Shown one piece after another: positions 10,571-20,260 of a stretch of DNA of 64,000 nt. This stretch comes from Mariniblastus sp. Its GTDB lineage: Bacteria; Planctomycetota; Planctomycetia; Pirellulales; Pirellulaceae. Positions within the stretch are counted from its first letter, which is position 1. Every line of letters begins with the position of its first letter. Both the position numbers and the translations under genes were made by a program. The DNA lies in assembly GCA_022447605.1 (NCBI GenBank), contig JAKVBG010000006.1, positions 1 to 64,000 of the forward strand, in the 5' to 3' direction. Below the pieces are notes generated by a model. That model worked only from the letters and a program-made list of their open reading frames with translations. It had not been told where the DNA came from and searched no databases.

Positions 10571-13489
10571 TCACAGCGTGGAAAGATACGCATGCAGGTC
10601 GGCCCACTGGCCGTCGGCTGCTCGATCCAACAGACCGGAAGGCATCAGCGATTTGGCCGACATCTTGCGCTGCTCGATAGCCTCGCGATTGATCCGAACT
10701 GTCTCGCCGTTTCGTGTTAACAAGGTGAGCCCGTCAACCGAATCATAAATGCTCATCCCTCGGAAAACCTGTCCATCGACCGTTTCCACAACCAGTGCCC
10801 GGTATCGATGAGGAACCTGTTCATCAGGCGAAACGATCGAACGGAACAGATCACGTCGACTGAAACGCTTGGTAATCCCTTCCAGCCTCGGGCCGAGGCG
10901 GTTGCCCTGGTCATGGCACTTGGCACACTGCATCTCCTGAAACACGATCTGTCCCCGCTCGGCATCTCCCGCTTTCCAGTCAACCCGTTCCAGGCGTTCT
11001 GCCAGGTCGGGGACGTCGTACGTTTTCATCCAGCGTTCAAATTCAACGGGGTAACGGGTCGCAAGCTCCCGGCGATACCAGTCCAGAGAGGCATCCTGCC
11101 TTTTACTGGATGCATATTGGTAACCATCGTCTTCCGGCTCAATCGGCACTCCGTCAGGCGTCAAACGGGTCATCCTCGATTGACGCAACAGAGGAATCAA
11201 AGCATCCCGGACTCGATTCTCTTTCGGCTCCCACCCCAGGCGCAACGCCGCAGCAAACGCGGCCATCTGCTCGTCGGGAGTGGCCTTCAGGTCAAGTTTC
11301 CGCATCGCCTTGGCACTCGACTCGACTGTCGCAAGATCAGCCGACAACAGACCCCGGGCAAACAATTCCCGGTCCACCAACTCCGGCTGACGACTCAATC
11401 TTCGAATGACGATATCGGCCAACTCGGGATGGTCGACAAAGGACCGCAACAAAGGCTTGGACTGGCCCGGATCGACCGAGACGGCAATCAGCAATTGTTC
11501 TGCAGTGACCTGCTCAGGCAGCTGCCGGACCGCAGCCAGGAAACGGGGGGCCGCCTTCGGCCGAAACGGTTCCGGTAGCGTTTGATAAAGGTAGACGTGT
11601 TCAGGACGTCCCAGCTCGGCATGTTGCACCACGCCCTCAATCACCTCCGCTCTCTCGAACAGGCGCTTGACCAGGGAACTCATCCGCGGGACCCAGTTTC
11701 GATCAATCTGCAAGGACTCTTTTTCCATCTTGTCAGGCAGTTGCACAAGCGTGTCGGCGACCCGCTGCCCCGTCCCATTCGAACCGGCAGAGCTGAGCTT
11801 GGCGATACAGATCAGCCAGTGGATATCATCCACGGCTCGCGATTCGGGTCCTGATTGTGAGGCCAACAGGTCGACTAACTCGGGTGAGTCCAAGGCAAGC
11901 ATCGCCGCCAGGCGACCGAGCTCTTGTTGGTCGGTCTCACCACAGGCTGGCAACAGGTTAACGATCTGCCGGCTGAGCCAGGCAGATTGGCTGGCATCCA
12001 GCTGCACCGGTTGAACCGCCTGGTAACCAAAAAAAACCGCCGGCCCCTCGCCCCGTCCGGCTCCCCCCAGGGCTAGCTGAACACAGCGAATCAGCGTCCC
12101 CCGCCACTCTGGTGGTGCCTGCTGCAACCTCTCCATACAGAAGATGGCCTGATCGACCCGAGCCTCATTCGATTCTGCGCCTTCGGCCAGACGGATCAGG
12201 CATCGCGAGGCCGGATGCAGATCCGCTCGATCCAGTTCTGAAAGTTGATCGGCAGAAAGCGTTTGGACCTTTTTCCACAGCTGACCGAATTCGGCCAGCT
12301 CCGGCTCTTTCAAACGATTGTCCAGACTCGACGGCGCGACAGGCGTCGGCGCGGTGAAACCCGGTTCCCCCGCTCCAGACAAATCCTCCGCCGACCCACG
12401 GTCGGCGACATAACGAATGCAATAGACCCCACCCTCGGTACCGCGTCCACCGACACTGACCCACAGTTCTCCCTGGCTTCCCACTACCAGGTCGGTCACG
12501 GCAAACCCGAATTGCCCATCCGCCACGGCAAACTCGCTACCCCGATCATACGACTCGGTTTTCGGATCGTAATGAAAACAGAAAATCTGACCGAAGGTCC
12601 AGTCGGCCACCAGAATCGCATTATGAAATGCAGGCGGAAACTGCTCGGCGTGGTAACAGGCGACCCCGGTAGGACTGCCTCGCCCCAGCGCACCAATCTC
12701 CCGGGGCATATCGAAATAATGGCTCGGTCGTTTCCAGCTCGCCGCAAGAAAACCGGCATGGTCGCCCGGTGTCAATTGGAACACGCGCGTCGGTCGGTAC
12801 CAGGGCAGGGAAACATCCCGTTCTCCATCGGAATCAAACGTAAAAATCTGGCCCTGCCGATTGAAGGCAAAATCATACGCGTTGCGGAAGCCATGGGCGA
12901 TGATCGAATTCTGCTGACCATCGTCGGCTACCTTCATCAGGAACCCAGCCTGCGGCTTCTTGACAGGCGAATCGGGATCGTTGTAGTAGACCTCCTGGAT
13001 CGGAACACCATTGCCGCACAACAGGTAGAGGCAGCCATCCGGCCCGCGCTGGATAGAGTGGGCGTCATGCTCACCCCCGGTTTTGAGCGTCAGAATTTTT
13101 CGACGCAACTTCGACCTCTGCTCAGGAACGACCCAGAGCCCTCCATCGCCGACGAAATAGAGAACGGTGGCATCGCCCTGTTTTTCAAAATGCATCCCCT
13201 GGGCACCCTGCTTGAGGCTCAGGAGTTCCTCGGCCGCATCCGCCGCTCCATCCCCGTCCCGGTCAATCAATCGTCTGATGTAGCCTGGCCCGGAAACCAC
13301 GACACGCCCCTCGGGGTCCAAGGTCATCGAAAAAATATTCGTGGCCAGATCATCCCCGGCGAACTTTGTGACCTGAAAACCATCCGGCACCTGGATACTG
13401 GAAACTTCCTGTCCGGTGGCCCCGGTTCCACAAGCGCCCCAACTGGCCAACAGAAGACAACCAGTCAGTGTCCCCATCCAGCAGTTCAT
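10571..13489 (-). CDS. PVC-type haem-binding dehydrogenase (soluble glucose dehydrogenase-like propeller plus c-type cytochrome)
   Basis: A 972-residue secreted protein. A signal peptide (about residues 1-27) is followed by a beta-propeller of the PQQ-dependent sugar dehydrogenase/DUF7133 type over roughly residues 30-370, with repeated D-P-E-G-R and D-R-D-G-D-G metal-binding loops. A helical HEAT-like region follows. The C-terminal cytochrome c domain has the haem motif C-A-K-C-H at about residues 855-859. Such proteins are abundant in planctomycetes and are thought to oxidise sugars or related compounds and pass electrons to a haem. I chose the ATG at 13489 because it begins the signal peptide and has GGGAG five bases upstream; an upstream in-frame ATG at 13543 would bury the signal peptide. 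It diverges from recQ. Confidence 0.85.
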   Translation of the reverse strand: MNCWMGTLTGCLLLASWGACGTGATGQEVSSIQVPDGFQVTKFAGDDLATNIFSMTLDPEGRVVVSGPGYIRRLIDRDGDGAADAAEELLSLKQGAQGMHFEKQGDATVLYFVGDGGLWVVPEQRSKLRRKILTLKTGGEHDAHSIQRGPDGCLYLLCGNGVPIQEVYYNDPDSPVKKPQAGFLMKVADDGQQNSIIAHGFRNAYDFAFNRQGQIFTFDSDGERDVSLPWYRPTRVFQLTPGDHAGFLAASWKRPSHYFDMPREIGALGRGSPTGVACYHAEQFPPAFHNAILVADWTFGQIFCFHYDPKTESYDRGSEFAVADGQFGFAVTDLVVGSQGELWVSVGGRGTEGGVYCIRYVADRGSAEDLSGAGEPGFTAPTPVAPSSLDNRLKEPELAEFGQLWKKVQTLSADQLSELDRADLHPASRCLIRLAEGAESNEARVDQAIFCMERLQQAPPEWRGTLIRCVQLALGGAGRGEGPAVFFGYQAVQPVQLDASQSAWLSRQIVNLLPACGETDQQELGRLAAMLALDSPELVDLLASQSGPESRAVDDIHWLICIAKLSSAGSNGTGQRVADTLVQLPDKMEKESLQIDRNWVPRMSSLVKRLFERAEVIEGVVQHAELGRPEHVYLYQTLPEPFRPKAAPRFLAAVRQLPEQVTAEQLLIAVSVDPGQSKPLLRSFVDHPELADIVIRRLSRQPELVDRELFARGLLSADLATVESSAKAMRKLDLKATPDEQMAAFAAALRLGWEPKENRVRDALIPLLRQSRMTRLTPDGVPIEPEDDGYQYASSKRQDASLDWYRRELATRYPVEFERWMKTYDVPDLAERLERVDWKAGDAERGQIVFQEMQCAKCHDQGNRLGPRLEGITKRFSRRDLFRSIVSPDEQVPHRYRALVVETVDGQVFRGMSIYDSVDGLTLLTRNGETVRINREAIEQRKMSAKSLMPSGLLDRAADGQWADLHAYLSTL

Positions 13490-13802
13490 CGATTCTCCCA
13501 GCCTCACAGCCAATCCCGTTAACAACTTGGACTCCCTTATCATTCCACCTTAATCAGGAGAACGGCTTCCCCACCGATCGATTTGACCAGACTTCCTTCA
13601 TTCTCCAAGACAACCTTGGGAAAAACGGGGGTTCCTGCATGCAGCTAACCCCCAGGGCACCAAGATCGCCGTGGATTTGCTCCGCTACCTGAAAAAAATC
13701 ACTGGAATTATAATTGTCTCGGCCCAGAACCGGAAAGGGCACCCTCCCCACGTCGAATCATGGAAAAGGGCACAAGCCTTCGCTTGTGTAACAGACGGCA
13801 AA
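13490..13802. other. Divergent region between the haem dehydrogenase and recQ
   Basis: These 313 bases must carry promoters for two divergent genes. The main feature is a long palindrome, listed separately. The recQ frame remains open back to 13671, but that translation looks non-coding. Confidence 0.45.
13627..13653. repeat. 27-base interrupted palindrome
   Basis: GGGGGTT (13627-13633) pairs with AACCCCC (13647-13653). Between them lies a second perfect palindrome, CTGCATGCAG (13635-13644). Nested symmetry in a divergent promoter region suggests an operator or a cruciform-forming site; no regulator is identified. Confidence 0.6.
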
Positions 13803-16436
13803 GTGAACGAACCCGCGACAGAGATCACTGACTGGCTCGACCGGTTCCGGCTGACAACGTTTCGGCCTGGACAGTCGGAAGTGATCCAGGCTGTCATGGA
13901 TGGGCAGGACACTTTGTGCATCATGCCGACCGGTGGCGGCAAGAGCCTCTGTTACCAATTACCGACACTGGCCCGCGACGGGATGACCATCGTCATCAGT
14001 CCACTTATCGCGTTGATGAAAGACCAGGTCGATTCCCTGCAACAACTCGAGATCCCCGCCACTTACATCAACAGCTCCCTGGATCACGCCGAGCAGAAAA
14101 ATCGGATTCACGGCATGACGCGCGGTGAATTCAAGCTGGTCTACATCGCACCGGAGCGGTTGAGGAGCATCTCTTTCATGCGGGCCCTGCAGGAAGTCGA
14201 GGTGAAGCTTTTAGCCATTGACGAGGCGCATTGCATCAGCCAGTGGGGGCACGATTTCCGACCGGACTACGCCCGGCTCGGCTCTTTCCGCGAGCGGATT
14301 GGCAACCCGCAAACGATCGCCCTGACCGCCACAGCCACCAAGATCGTACGCGATGATATTGCCAAAAGCCTGGACCTGAAACAGCCGGCGACCTTCGTAT
14401 CCGGTTTTGCCAGGGACAACCTCTCTCTGAATGTGGAAGCCCCAGCCAGTAACAGCGAACGGGATTCCCGGTTGATCCAATTCCTGGCAGAAAATCCTGG
14501 ATGCGGGATCATCTACGCGTCGACACGGAAAAACTGTGAGCATGTTGTCGAGTTACTGTCGGAGCGAACGGACCGCCTGTTGGAGTTTTACCACGCAGGG
14601 TTGACCCCCGAGCGACGGCGCGAGGTCCAAGACGCCTTCATGGCCGGTGATATCCCCGTCATCGTGGCGACCAACGCATTCGGCATGGGAATCGACAAAC
14701 CCGACTTGCGGTTCGTCGTTCACTACAACCTGCCTGGTAGTATCGAGGCTTACTACCAGGAAGCGGGCAGGGCAGGGCGGGACGGCCAGCCTTCCCGCTG
14801 CTTGCTGATGCATACCTATCAGGACCGGTTTATCCAGGAGTTTTTCATCGAAAACTCCTACCCTTCCAGGGAAGCGGTCCAGCAGATGTTCGATTTTCTC
14901 AAAACCGTGAAATCGAAACCGATCGAATTGACGCTGATGGAAATCAAGGATGAAATCGGCTTGAGTATTGGCAGTGAGGGCATCTCCACCTGCGCCAACC
15001 TACTGGAAAAATCCGGGGCGATTGAACGGCTAGACTCCAAGGACAACCGGGCCGCGATCAAAATTGACTCGCCGTTGCCAACCCTGGTCGACCTCTTGCC
15101 ACGGGAGGCCAAACAGCAACGGAAGGTGATGCGCGGCCTGGAACAGGTGGTCGGATCAATGCGTGGAGAGAGGATCCTGTTCGAACCGAAGCGTTTCGCC
15201 CTCGAACTGGACATGAAATGGGAGGCAGTTGCCAGAGCCATCCGCCAGTTGATTCACCTGGAAGGCGTCGATTATGTTCCGCCCTTCCGGGGTCGGGCCA
15301 TTCACATGCTGGCAGCTGACAAAAAGTTCCGGGAACTGGAAATTGATTTTGCCGAGTTGTACCGTCGGCAGCAGGCGGAACGGGACAAATTGGACACCAT
15401 GATCCGCTTCGCCTCCACGCGTCGTTGTCGACAACTGGAGATCCTCGAATACTTCGGGGACGACAATCGCTACCCCTGCAACCGATGTGACAATTGTCTG
15501 AAACAAACAGCCGACGACCGCCACCCCCGACCAGCGGGAAAGAAAGCGAACCCGGATGCCTGCCTGTACGCGGCCCAGGTGACCCTCAGTGGTGCCGCCC
15601 GTACGGAAAACCGATTCGGGAAGACGCTGGTCGCCCAAATGCTGACGGGCTCGTCCTCCCGTAAGGTCCAGAAAAATGGCCTACACAAATTGTCAACCTT
15701 CGGACTCCTGTCAGGCTTGCGGCAGACGGACGTAGTCACCCTGATCAACTGGCTGATCGATCATGGCTTCCTGAAACAGTCGGAACAAACACGGTTTCGA
15801 CCTGTTCTGAATGTCACCGACAGCGGCCGCGCTTTAATGAAGGGGGATGTCAAATTTGAATTGTCTCAACGCATCCCAGCCTCCATCGTGGAGTCGATCT
15901 CCCTCCGACTGGCCCACAAAAAACCGGTGCGAAGTTCGGCCGCTCATACGACCGAAACGACCCTTCTGGAATCACCACCCGACAATCCCGAGACAACCGT
16001 CGTCGAATCAGAACTCTCCGAGATGGCCGACCAATGGCTGGATGACGATGCTTCGGCAAACGAACAGGAACAGGAAGCGCCAACGGAATCACCAATCTCA
16101 CTCCCCCTCCAGGAACCGGGTGCCGACCAACCGGTTCAGCCCTCTTATTACTGGACGTGGAAACTGCTCTCTGACGGCTACTCGGCCGCAGAGGTCGTAC
16201 AGGTAAGGCACCTCGATTCGACGACCCTGTATGACCACCTGATCCGAGCAGCTGAAAGCGGACTGCAAACCGAGCCGGAATGGATGATCACTCCGGCGGA
16301 AATAGAAACCCTGGAAAACCTGGTCGAAGCGCATGAGGGAGCCAGCATCTCCCGGCTGATTGAGTTAACACCGACCGGAATCACCGCGCAACAGCTCTTC
16401 CTTTTCCTCAAGTCCCGTGCGCCCGAAACGGGTTGA
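13803..16436 (+). CDS. recQ: ATP-dependent DNA helicase RecQ
   Basis: A RecQ helicase of about 877 residues. Motif 0 (F-R-P-G-Q), Walker A (P-T-G-G-G-K-S, Lys at about 47), the DEAH box (about 140-143, followed by C-I-S-Q-W-G-H-D-F-R-P-D-Y) and the helicase C domain with the Q-E-x-G-R-A-G-R-D-G motif VI are all present. The RecQ zinc-binding domain (about 541-565, C...C-N-R-C-D-N-C) and a winged-helix RQC domain follow. After a polar acidic linker (about 690-780), the last 90 residues look like the HTH_40 helicase C-terminal domain rather than HRDC. It unwinds DNA 3'-5' in recombination and fork repair. The GTG at 13803 is the best start; an in-frame ATG at 13671 would add 44 residues of poor quality. 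Confidence 0.94.
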   Translation: MNEPATEITDWLDRFRLTTFRPGQSEVIQAVMDGQDTLCIMPTGGGKSLCYQLPTLARDGMTIVISPLIALMKDQVDSLQQLEIPATYINSSLDHAEQKNRIHGMTRGEFKLVYIAPERLRSISFMRALQEVEVKLLAIDEAHCISQWGHDFRPDYARLGSFRERIGNPQTIALTATATKIVRDDIAKSLDLKQPATFVSGFARDNLSLNVEAPASNSERDSRLIQFLAENPGCGIIYASTRKNCEHVVELLSERTDRLLEFYHAGLTPERRREVQDAFMAGDIPVIVATNAFGMGIDKPDLRFVVHYNLPGSIEAYYQEAGRAGRDGQPSRCLLMHTYQDRFIQEFFIENSYPSREAVQQMFDFLKTVKSKPIELTLMEIKDEIGLSIGSEGISTCANLLEKSGAIERLDSKDNRAAIKIDSPLPTLVDLLPREAKQQRKVMRGLEQVVGSMRGERILFEPKRFALELDMKWEAVARAIRQLIHLEGVDYVPPFRGRAIHMLAADKKFRELEIDFAELYRRQQAERDKLDTMIRFASTRRCRQLEILEYFGDDNRYPCNRCDNCLKQTADDRHPRPAGKKANPDACLYAAQVTLSGAARTENRFGKTLVAQMLTGSSSRKVQKNGLHKLSTFGLLSGLRQTDVVTLINWLIDHGFLKQSEQTRFRPVLNVTDSGRALMKGDVKFELSQRIPASIVESISLRLAHKKPVRSSAAHTTETTLLESPPDNPETTVVESELSEMADQWLDDDASANEQEQEAPTESPISLPLQEPGADQPVQPSYYWTWKLLSDGYSAAEVVQVRHLDSTTLYDHLIRAAESGLQTEPEWMITPAEIETLENLVEAHEGASISRLIELTPTGITAQQLFLFLKSRAPETG

Positions 16437-16829
16437 AAAACGGCTTTTCTCGAGCGAGGCAACCTGCCTGGCAGCATTGACCGTGGCGCAAGGAACGCCA
16501 ATTGGCCCGCAGGAAGGGGCAATTTCTGGTAGGCCAACGACGCTTGGCAGCAGGACGATCTATCTGCCATGCTGACAGAAACGGATTGAAAACAGAATTT
16601 TTCACCAGATTTTAGCAAGATTTTTGCCCTTCGCAGTCGGCCACTTCGCCCTATGATTGAGGTTGGGCTACAATCTTGATTTTTCCCGTTTTCACCGCTT
16701 CGCACGGATCTCGGAAAGATCGTTTTGCCCGGGGCCATTCTCCGGTTAACTGGAATAAATCAGAGTTTGTCCTCCAATCGATTTCACCACCGTGCTCGCA
16801 GGGCGCAAAGGTCAGGGACCAAGGAAACT
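16437..16829. other. Intergenic region with a degenerate 25-base direct repeat
   Basis: No gene is supported. Positions 16424-16448 (overlapping the recQ stop) and 16577-16601 match at 19 of 25 bases, built on a GAAACGG-TTGAAAA core. The first copy also contains GAAAA-N5-TTTTC symmetry. The region precedes ftsH and should contain its promoter. I see no certain one. Confidence 0.4.
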
Positions 16830-19004
16830 ATGGAAAACAATCGTCAGGACTCCAACCAGCCTGAAAACAACCCCCCGCGACCGCCATCGCGAAGTTTCAA
16901 CTTCTGGATCATCCTGATCCTGGTGGGCAGCCTACTGGCATTCTGGGTGATGAGCAGCCTGTCCCTCGACGAATCGCAAATCAGCTGGAGTTACTTCCAG
17001 AAACTCGTGGACGGTCAGGGGTTTGACGGCGAAGTTTTAAAGAACGCTGAAGGTGAACCGATCGGCTGCATGATCGAAACCGCCGTGTTTGGAGACAAAC
17101 AGGTCAGCGGTACCTTCAAGAATTTTGATGAGACCGTCGCGCTCCCGGCCGAGCCAGTCCGCGACAGCAGTGGCAAGGTGATCGAACCGAAAAAAGATGC
17201 CAAGTTAAAACAGAAATACTACACCAACATTCCACTCAACCCTCCCTCCCGGGACAAGCTGCGACAGCAGCTGGAAGAAGCGGGCGTCTGGGTCAGCTTC
17301 GATTTGGGTAATAATGTACTGAACTACTACACGATCATGCTGATCCTATTTTCGATCGGTTTGGTACTGCTGATGTTCATGACCATGCGTCGCGCCCAAA
17401 ATTCGATGATGGGCGGCGGTGGTTTCCTTTCGAATTTTTCCCGCAGCCCCGCCAAGCGGTACGAAGCCTCGGCCGAGCCAATCACTTTCAAGGATGTTGC
17501 CGGCCTGGAGGGCGTGAAGGCTGACCTGCAGGAAATCGTCGAGTTCCTGAAAGACCCCACACGTTTCCAGAAACTGGGTGGGCGAGTCCCCAAAGGCGTC
17601 CTGCTGATTGGGCCGCCGGGAACCGGCAAAACACTGTTGGCGCGTGCCGTGGCGGGAGAAGCCGAGGCACCCTATTTCAGCGTCAACGGTAGTGAATTTA
17701 TCCAGATGTTTGTCGGTGTCGGTGCCAGCCGCGTCCGCGACCTGTTTGCCACCGCCAAAGCCCAATCGCCGGCCATTATCTTTATCGACGAAATTGATGC
17801 CGTCGGTCGTCAACGGGGTGCCGGCCTGGGAGGGGGGCATGATGAGCGTGAACAGACACTGAACCAAATCCTGGGTGAGATGGATGGTTTCCAGGCGACC
17901 GAATCGGTGATTGTCGTGGCGGCCACCAACCGACCCGACGTTCTCGACCCCGCTTTATTGCGACCGGGCCGTTTTGACCGGCACGTAACCGTCAGCCGGC
18001 CGACGCTGGCTGGCCGAGAAGCGATCTTCAAAGTGCATGTTCGAGACGTGCCGCTGGCTGAAAGTGTTGACCTCGCCGTACTGGCCCAGGCCACCGCCGG
18101 AATGACGGGTGCCGATATCCAGAACCTGGTCAATGAAGCCGCATTATGGGCGGCCCGCCACAACAAGAAAAAAGTCGAAATGTCCGACTTTTACTACTCC
18201 CATGACAAGGTATTGATGGGTGCCAAGCGGGAAGAGGTACTGACCGACCTGGAAAAAGAACGGACGGCGGTCCACGAGGCGGGACACACCTTGGCAGCCT
18301 GGAAACTGATTGGTGCCAACCCGGTCCATAAAGTGACAATTATCCCGCGCGGACGATCACTCGGCGTCACACAGATGGTCCCCGATGAGGATCGCATGAA
18401 CCTGTCTGAAGAAGAGATTCGCCACAACCTGGTCGTCATGTTGGCCGGTCGAGCCGCCGAGAAACTGATGTATGACGAATTTACCGTGGGAGCCGAAAAC
18501 GATCTGGAACGGGCAACGTCGATGGCACGACGAATGGTGACTCACTGGGGGATGAGCCAGAAACTAGGGCCGGTCAGTTACAAGATGACTGACGAGGACC
18601 CGTTCCTCGGTCGCGAAATCCACCAGAATCGTCAGTTCAGCGAACATACCATGGAGGTGATTGATGACGAAGTCACCCTGATTCTGCAAAAGGCCTCGGA
18701 GGAGGCGTTTGCACTACTCGAGCAGCACCGTGACGATCTGAAACGGATCACCGATGGTTTGCTCGCCAAGGAAGAACTCGACCGAAATGAAATCACCGAG
18801 CTGATCGGTCCGTCGGTACACGCTGAGAAAAAATTACTGGCCAAGGAAGCTGATTCGAAATCGGCTACCTCCAACGGCGCGCCAGCTGCCGAATCTTTGG
18901 CAGATCCCGATGCGGGTGACGAATCGAAACCGGAAGCGACCGATTCCCAGAATGGGTCAGTTTCCCAGGCGCCCACCGAGGACGGTCAGTCGACCACGAG
19001 CTGA
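16830..19004 (+). CDS. ftsH: ATP-dependent zinc metalloprotease FtsH
   Basis: A 724-residue membrane AAA protease. It has a Pro/Asn-rich N-terminus, a first transmembrane helix (about 25-43), a periplasmic domain of about 110 residues and a second helix (about 155-175). The AAA module follows with Walker A G-P-P-G-T-G-K-T (260-267), Walker B I-I-F-I-D-E-I-D and the second region of homology with G-R-F-D-R. The M41 zinc site is H-E-A-G-H (482-486), with a downstream Asp ligand in A-E-N-D-L-E. It degrades membrane and regulatory proteins. The last 60 residues are acidic and Ser/Ala-rich. The ATG at 16830 has AAGGA six bases upstream; earlier in-frame residues are low quality. The periplasmic region is longer than in Escherichia coli FtsH. 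Confidence 0.96.
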   Translation: MENNRQDSNQPENNPPRPPSRSFNFWIILILVGSLLAFWVMSSLSLDESQISWSYFQKLVDGQGFDGEVLKNAEGEPIGCMIETAVFGDKQVSGTFKNFDETVALPAEPVRDSSGKVIEPKKDAKLKQKYYTNIPLNPPSRDKLRQQLEEAGVWVSFDLGNNVLNYYTIMLILFSIGLVLLMFMTMRRAQNSMMGGGGFLSNFSRSPAKRYEASAEPITFKDVAGLEGVKADLQEIVEFLKDPTRFQKLGGRVPKGVLLIGPPGTGKTLLARAVAGEAEAPYFSVNGSEFIQMFVGVGASRVRDLFATAKAQSPAIIFIDEIDAVGRQRGAGLGGGHDEREQTLNQILGEMDGFQATESVIVVAATNRPDVLDPALLRPGRFDRHVTVSRPTLAGREAIFKVHVRDVPLAESVDLAVLAQATAGMTGADIQNLVNEAALWAARHNKKKVEMSDFYYSHDKVLMGAKREEVLTDLEKERTAVHEAGHTLAAWKLIGANPVHKVTIIPRGRSLGVTQMVPDEDRMNLSEEEIRHNLVVMLAGRAAEKLMYDEFTVGAENDLERATSMARRMVTHWGMSQKLGPVSYKMTDEDPFLGREIHQNRQFSEHTMEVIDDEVTLILQKASEEAFALLEQHRDDLKRITDGLLAKEELDRNEITELIGPSVHAEKKLLAKEADSKSATSNGAPAAESLADPDAGDESKPEATDSQNGSVSQAPTEDGQSTTS

Positions 19005-19376
19005 TCGCATAGCAAACTCGGGCAACTTGTTGTCAGGCCTTAAACAACGTCCTTTCAGGGCACGTCCCGAGACAGTCAATGGCAAGCCATGCCTGGCTGA
19101 GAGCAATCCTTCCCGCTCAATCCGATCAATGAGCGACGCTTTCCCCGCACAGGTTCATTGAGCAGGGTCAACATGCCAATGACTCAGCAAGCTTCCCACA
19201 ACGGGTCAGAAGCGAAAACATGCTCGTTTCCCCCGCAAATAAGCCATACCAGGGCAGCCCAGCCATTGGATGCGGACTGCTTGCTGGAAAACCGCCTTGT
19301 CACGAGTTACCACCTTCGTCTACAAATCACCTTCCCGGTTCATGGTGATCTCTTTCTGATTCAATAAAGGTTGATA
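19005..19376. other. Intergenic region, no gene recognised
   Basis: These 372 bases lie between ftsH and the esterase gene. A 69-codon open frame at 19158-19367 has no recognisable sequence and no ribosome site. I see no convincing terminator for ftsH. Confidence 0.4.
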
Positions 19377-20162
19377 TTGAGAACCACGCTTGTTTTGCTG
19401 GCTATCTTCCTCTCCGGCATGGGAGTCTTTGGCTGCCGAACTGAAGAGGCTCCACCGGTTTCTCTGTCGCTCGATCCGCCAAACCTGCCAGGTGCATCGG
19501 AACAACTGGGCCCCGGAGTGCATCAGCGAACGGTTGCGCGACCTGAAGGTGAACCGCTCCGCTACACGATCAAGATCCCTCGCGATTATGATCCCACGAC
19601 CCCTCTACCACTGGTAATCGTTCTCCATTTCGATGACAAGCCAACACGTTTTTATGGCCAACACGTGATCGCCCAGTTGTGTGGCCCAGCCTTTCGGCCA
19701 CTGCCAGCGATCATCGTCGCACCAGATGCCTTGCCGGGCAGCTGGGCCAGCGAGGAGAACGAACAGGTCGTGCTGTCGACGTATGACTACATCGTCAACC
19801 ACTATAATATCGACAAGAACAAGACGTTGTTGACCGGCTTCAGCTCCGGCGGTCATGGGACCTGGTACATTGCCGGTCGCAACCAGAACCGGTTCGCTGC
19901 CGCCATCCCGATCGCCGCCCAGCCAGACACGAGCATCTCGGATTGGAGCATACCTGTTTACGCCATTCATTCTCGGGCGGACGACGTGGTTCCACTGGAC
20001 CATGCCCGTGACTATGTTCGGGAGATGCGCCGAGCAGGTGCCAACATGAGGCTGATGGTGACCGAGAGATTTCCGCACCACCGCACCGACCTGTATGCCA
20101 AGCCGCTGCGCGATACACTCGACTGGTTGCAAAATGTCTGGAACGAATCGTCGCGACCTTGA
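19377..20162 (+). CDS. Secreted alpha/beta-hydrolase lipoprotein, esterase-like
   Basis: A 261-residue protein. The N-terminal hydrophobic segment ends in G-V-F-G-C at about residue 20, a plausible lipobox. The alpha/beta-hydrolase fold of the feruloyl-esterase/predicted-peptidase (LpqC-like, COG4099) type follows. The nucleophile elbow is G-F-S-S-G with Ser about 156; the acid is probably in S-R-A-D-D-V-V-P and the base in F-P-H-H-R. A carbohydrate-ester or phenolic-ester substrate is typical, but specificity cannot be read here. The TTG at 19377 is preferred over a TTG two codons earlier because AAAGG then lies six bases upstream. It converges with the Gfo/Idh gene, and no partner gene is evident. 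Confidence 0.8.
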   Translation: MRTTLVLLAIFLSGMGVFGCRTEEAPPVSLSLDPPNLPGASEQLGPGVHQRTVARPEGEPLRYTIKIPRDYDPTTPLPLVIVLHFDDKPTRFYGQHVIAQLCGPAFRPLPAIIVAPDALPGSWASEENEQVVLSTYDYIVNHYNIDKNKTLLTGFSSGGHGTWYIAGRNQNRFAAAIPIAAQPDTSISDWSIPVYAIHSRADDVVPLDHARDYVREMRRAGANMRLMVTERFPHHRTDLYAKPLRDTLDWLQNVWNESSRP

Positions 20163-20260
20163 TCGCGGCGTCCTCCCACAAGAAGAACCGGTGGCCCCGC
20201 AGCGTCGCCAGTTCTACCCGGTCTCCGCAGCACGGGCCACGATGGCACCAGGTTGCCAGC

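Noticed and set aside
12245..13522. A 425-codon open frame on the plus strand within the haem-binding dehydrogenase gene
   Set aside because: It is antisense to a well-supported gene with signal peptide and haem motif; no ribosome site or motifs support it.
16431..16440. A shared GGTTGAAAAAC string spanning stop codons of recQ and the PhoX-like gene
   Set aside because: The match is short and each stop codon contributes half of it, so chance is the simpler explanation.
19158..19367. A 69-codon plus-strand open frame before the esterase gene
   Set aside because: No ribosome site, no recognisable sequence, and it overlaps the presumed promoter of the esterase.
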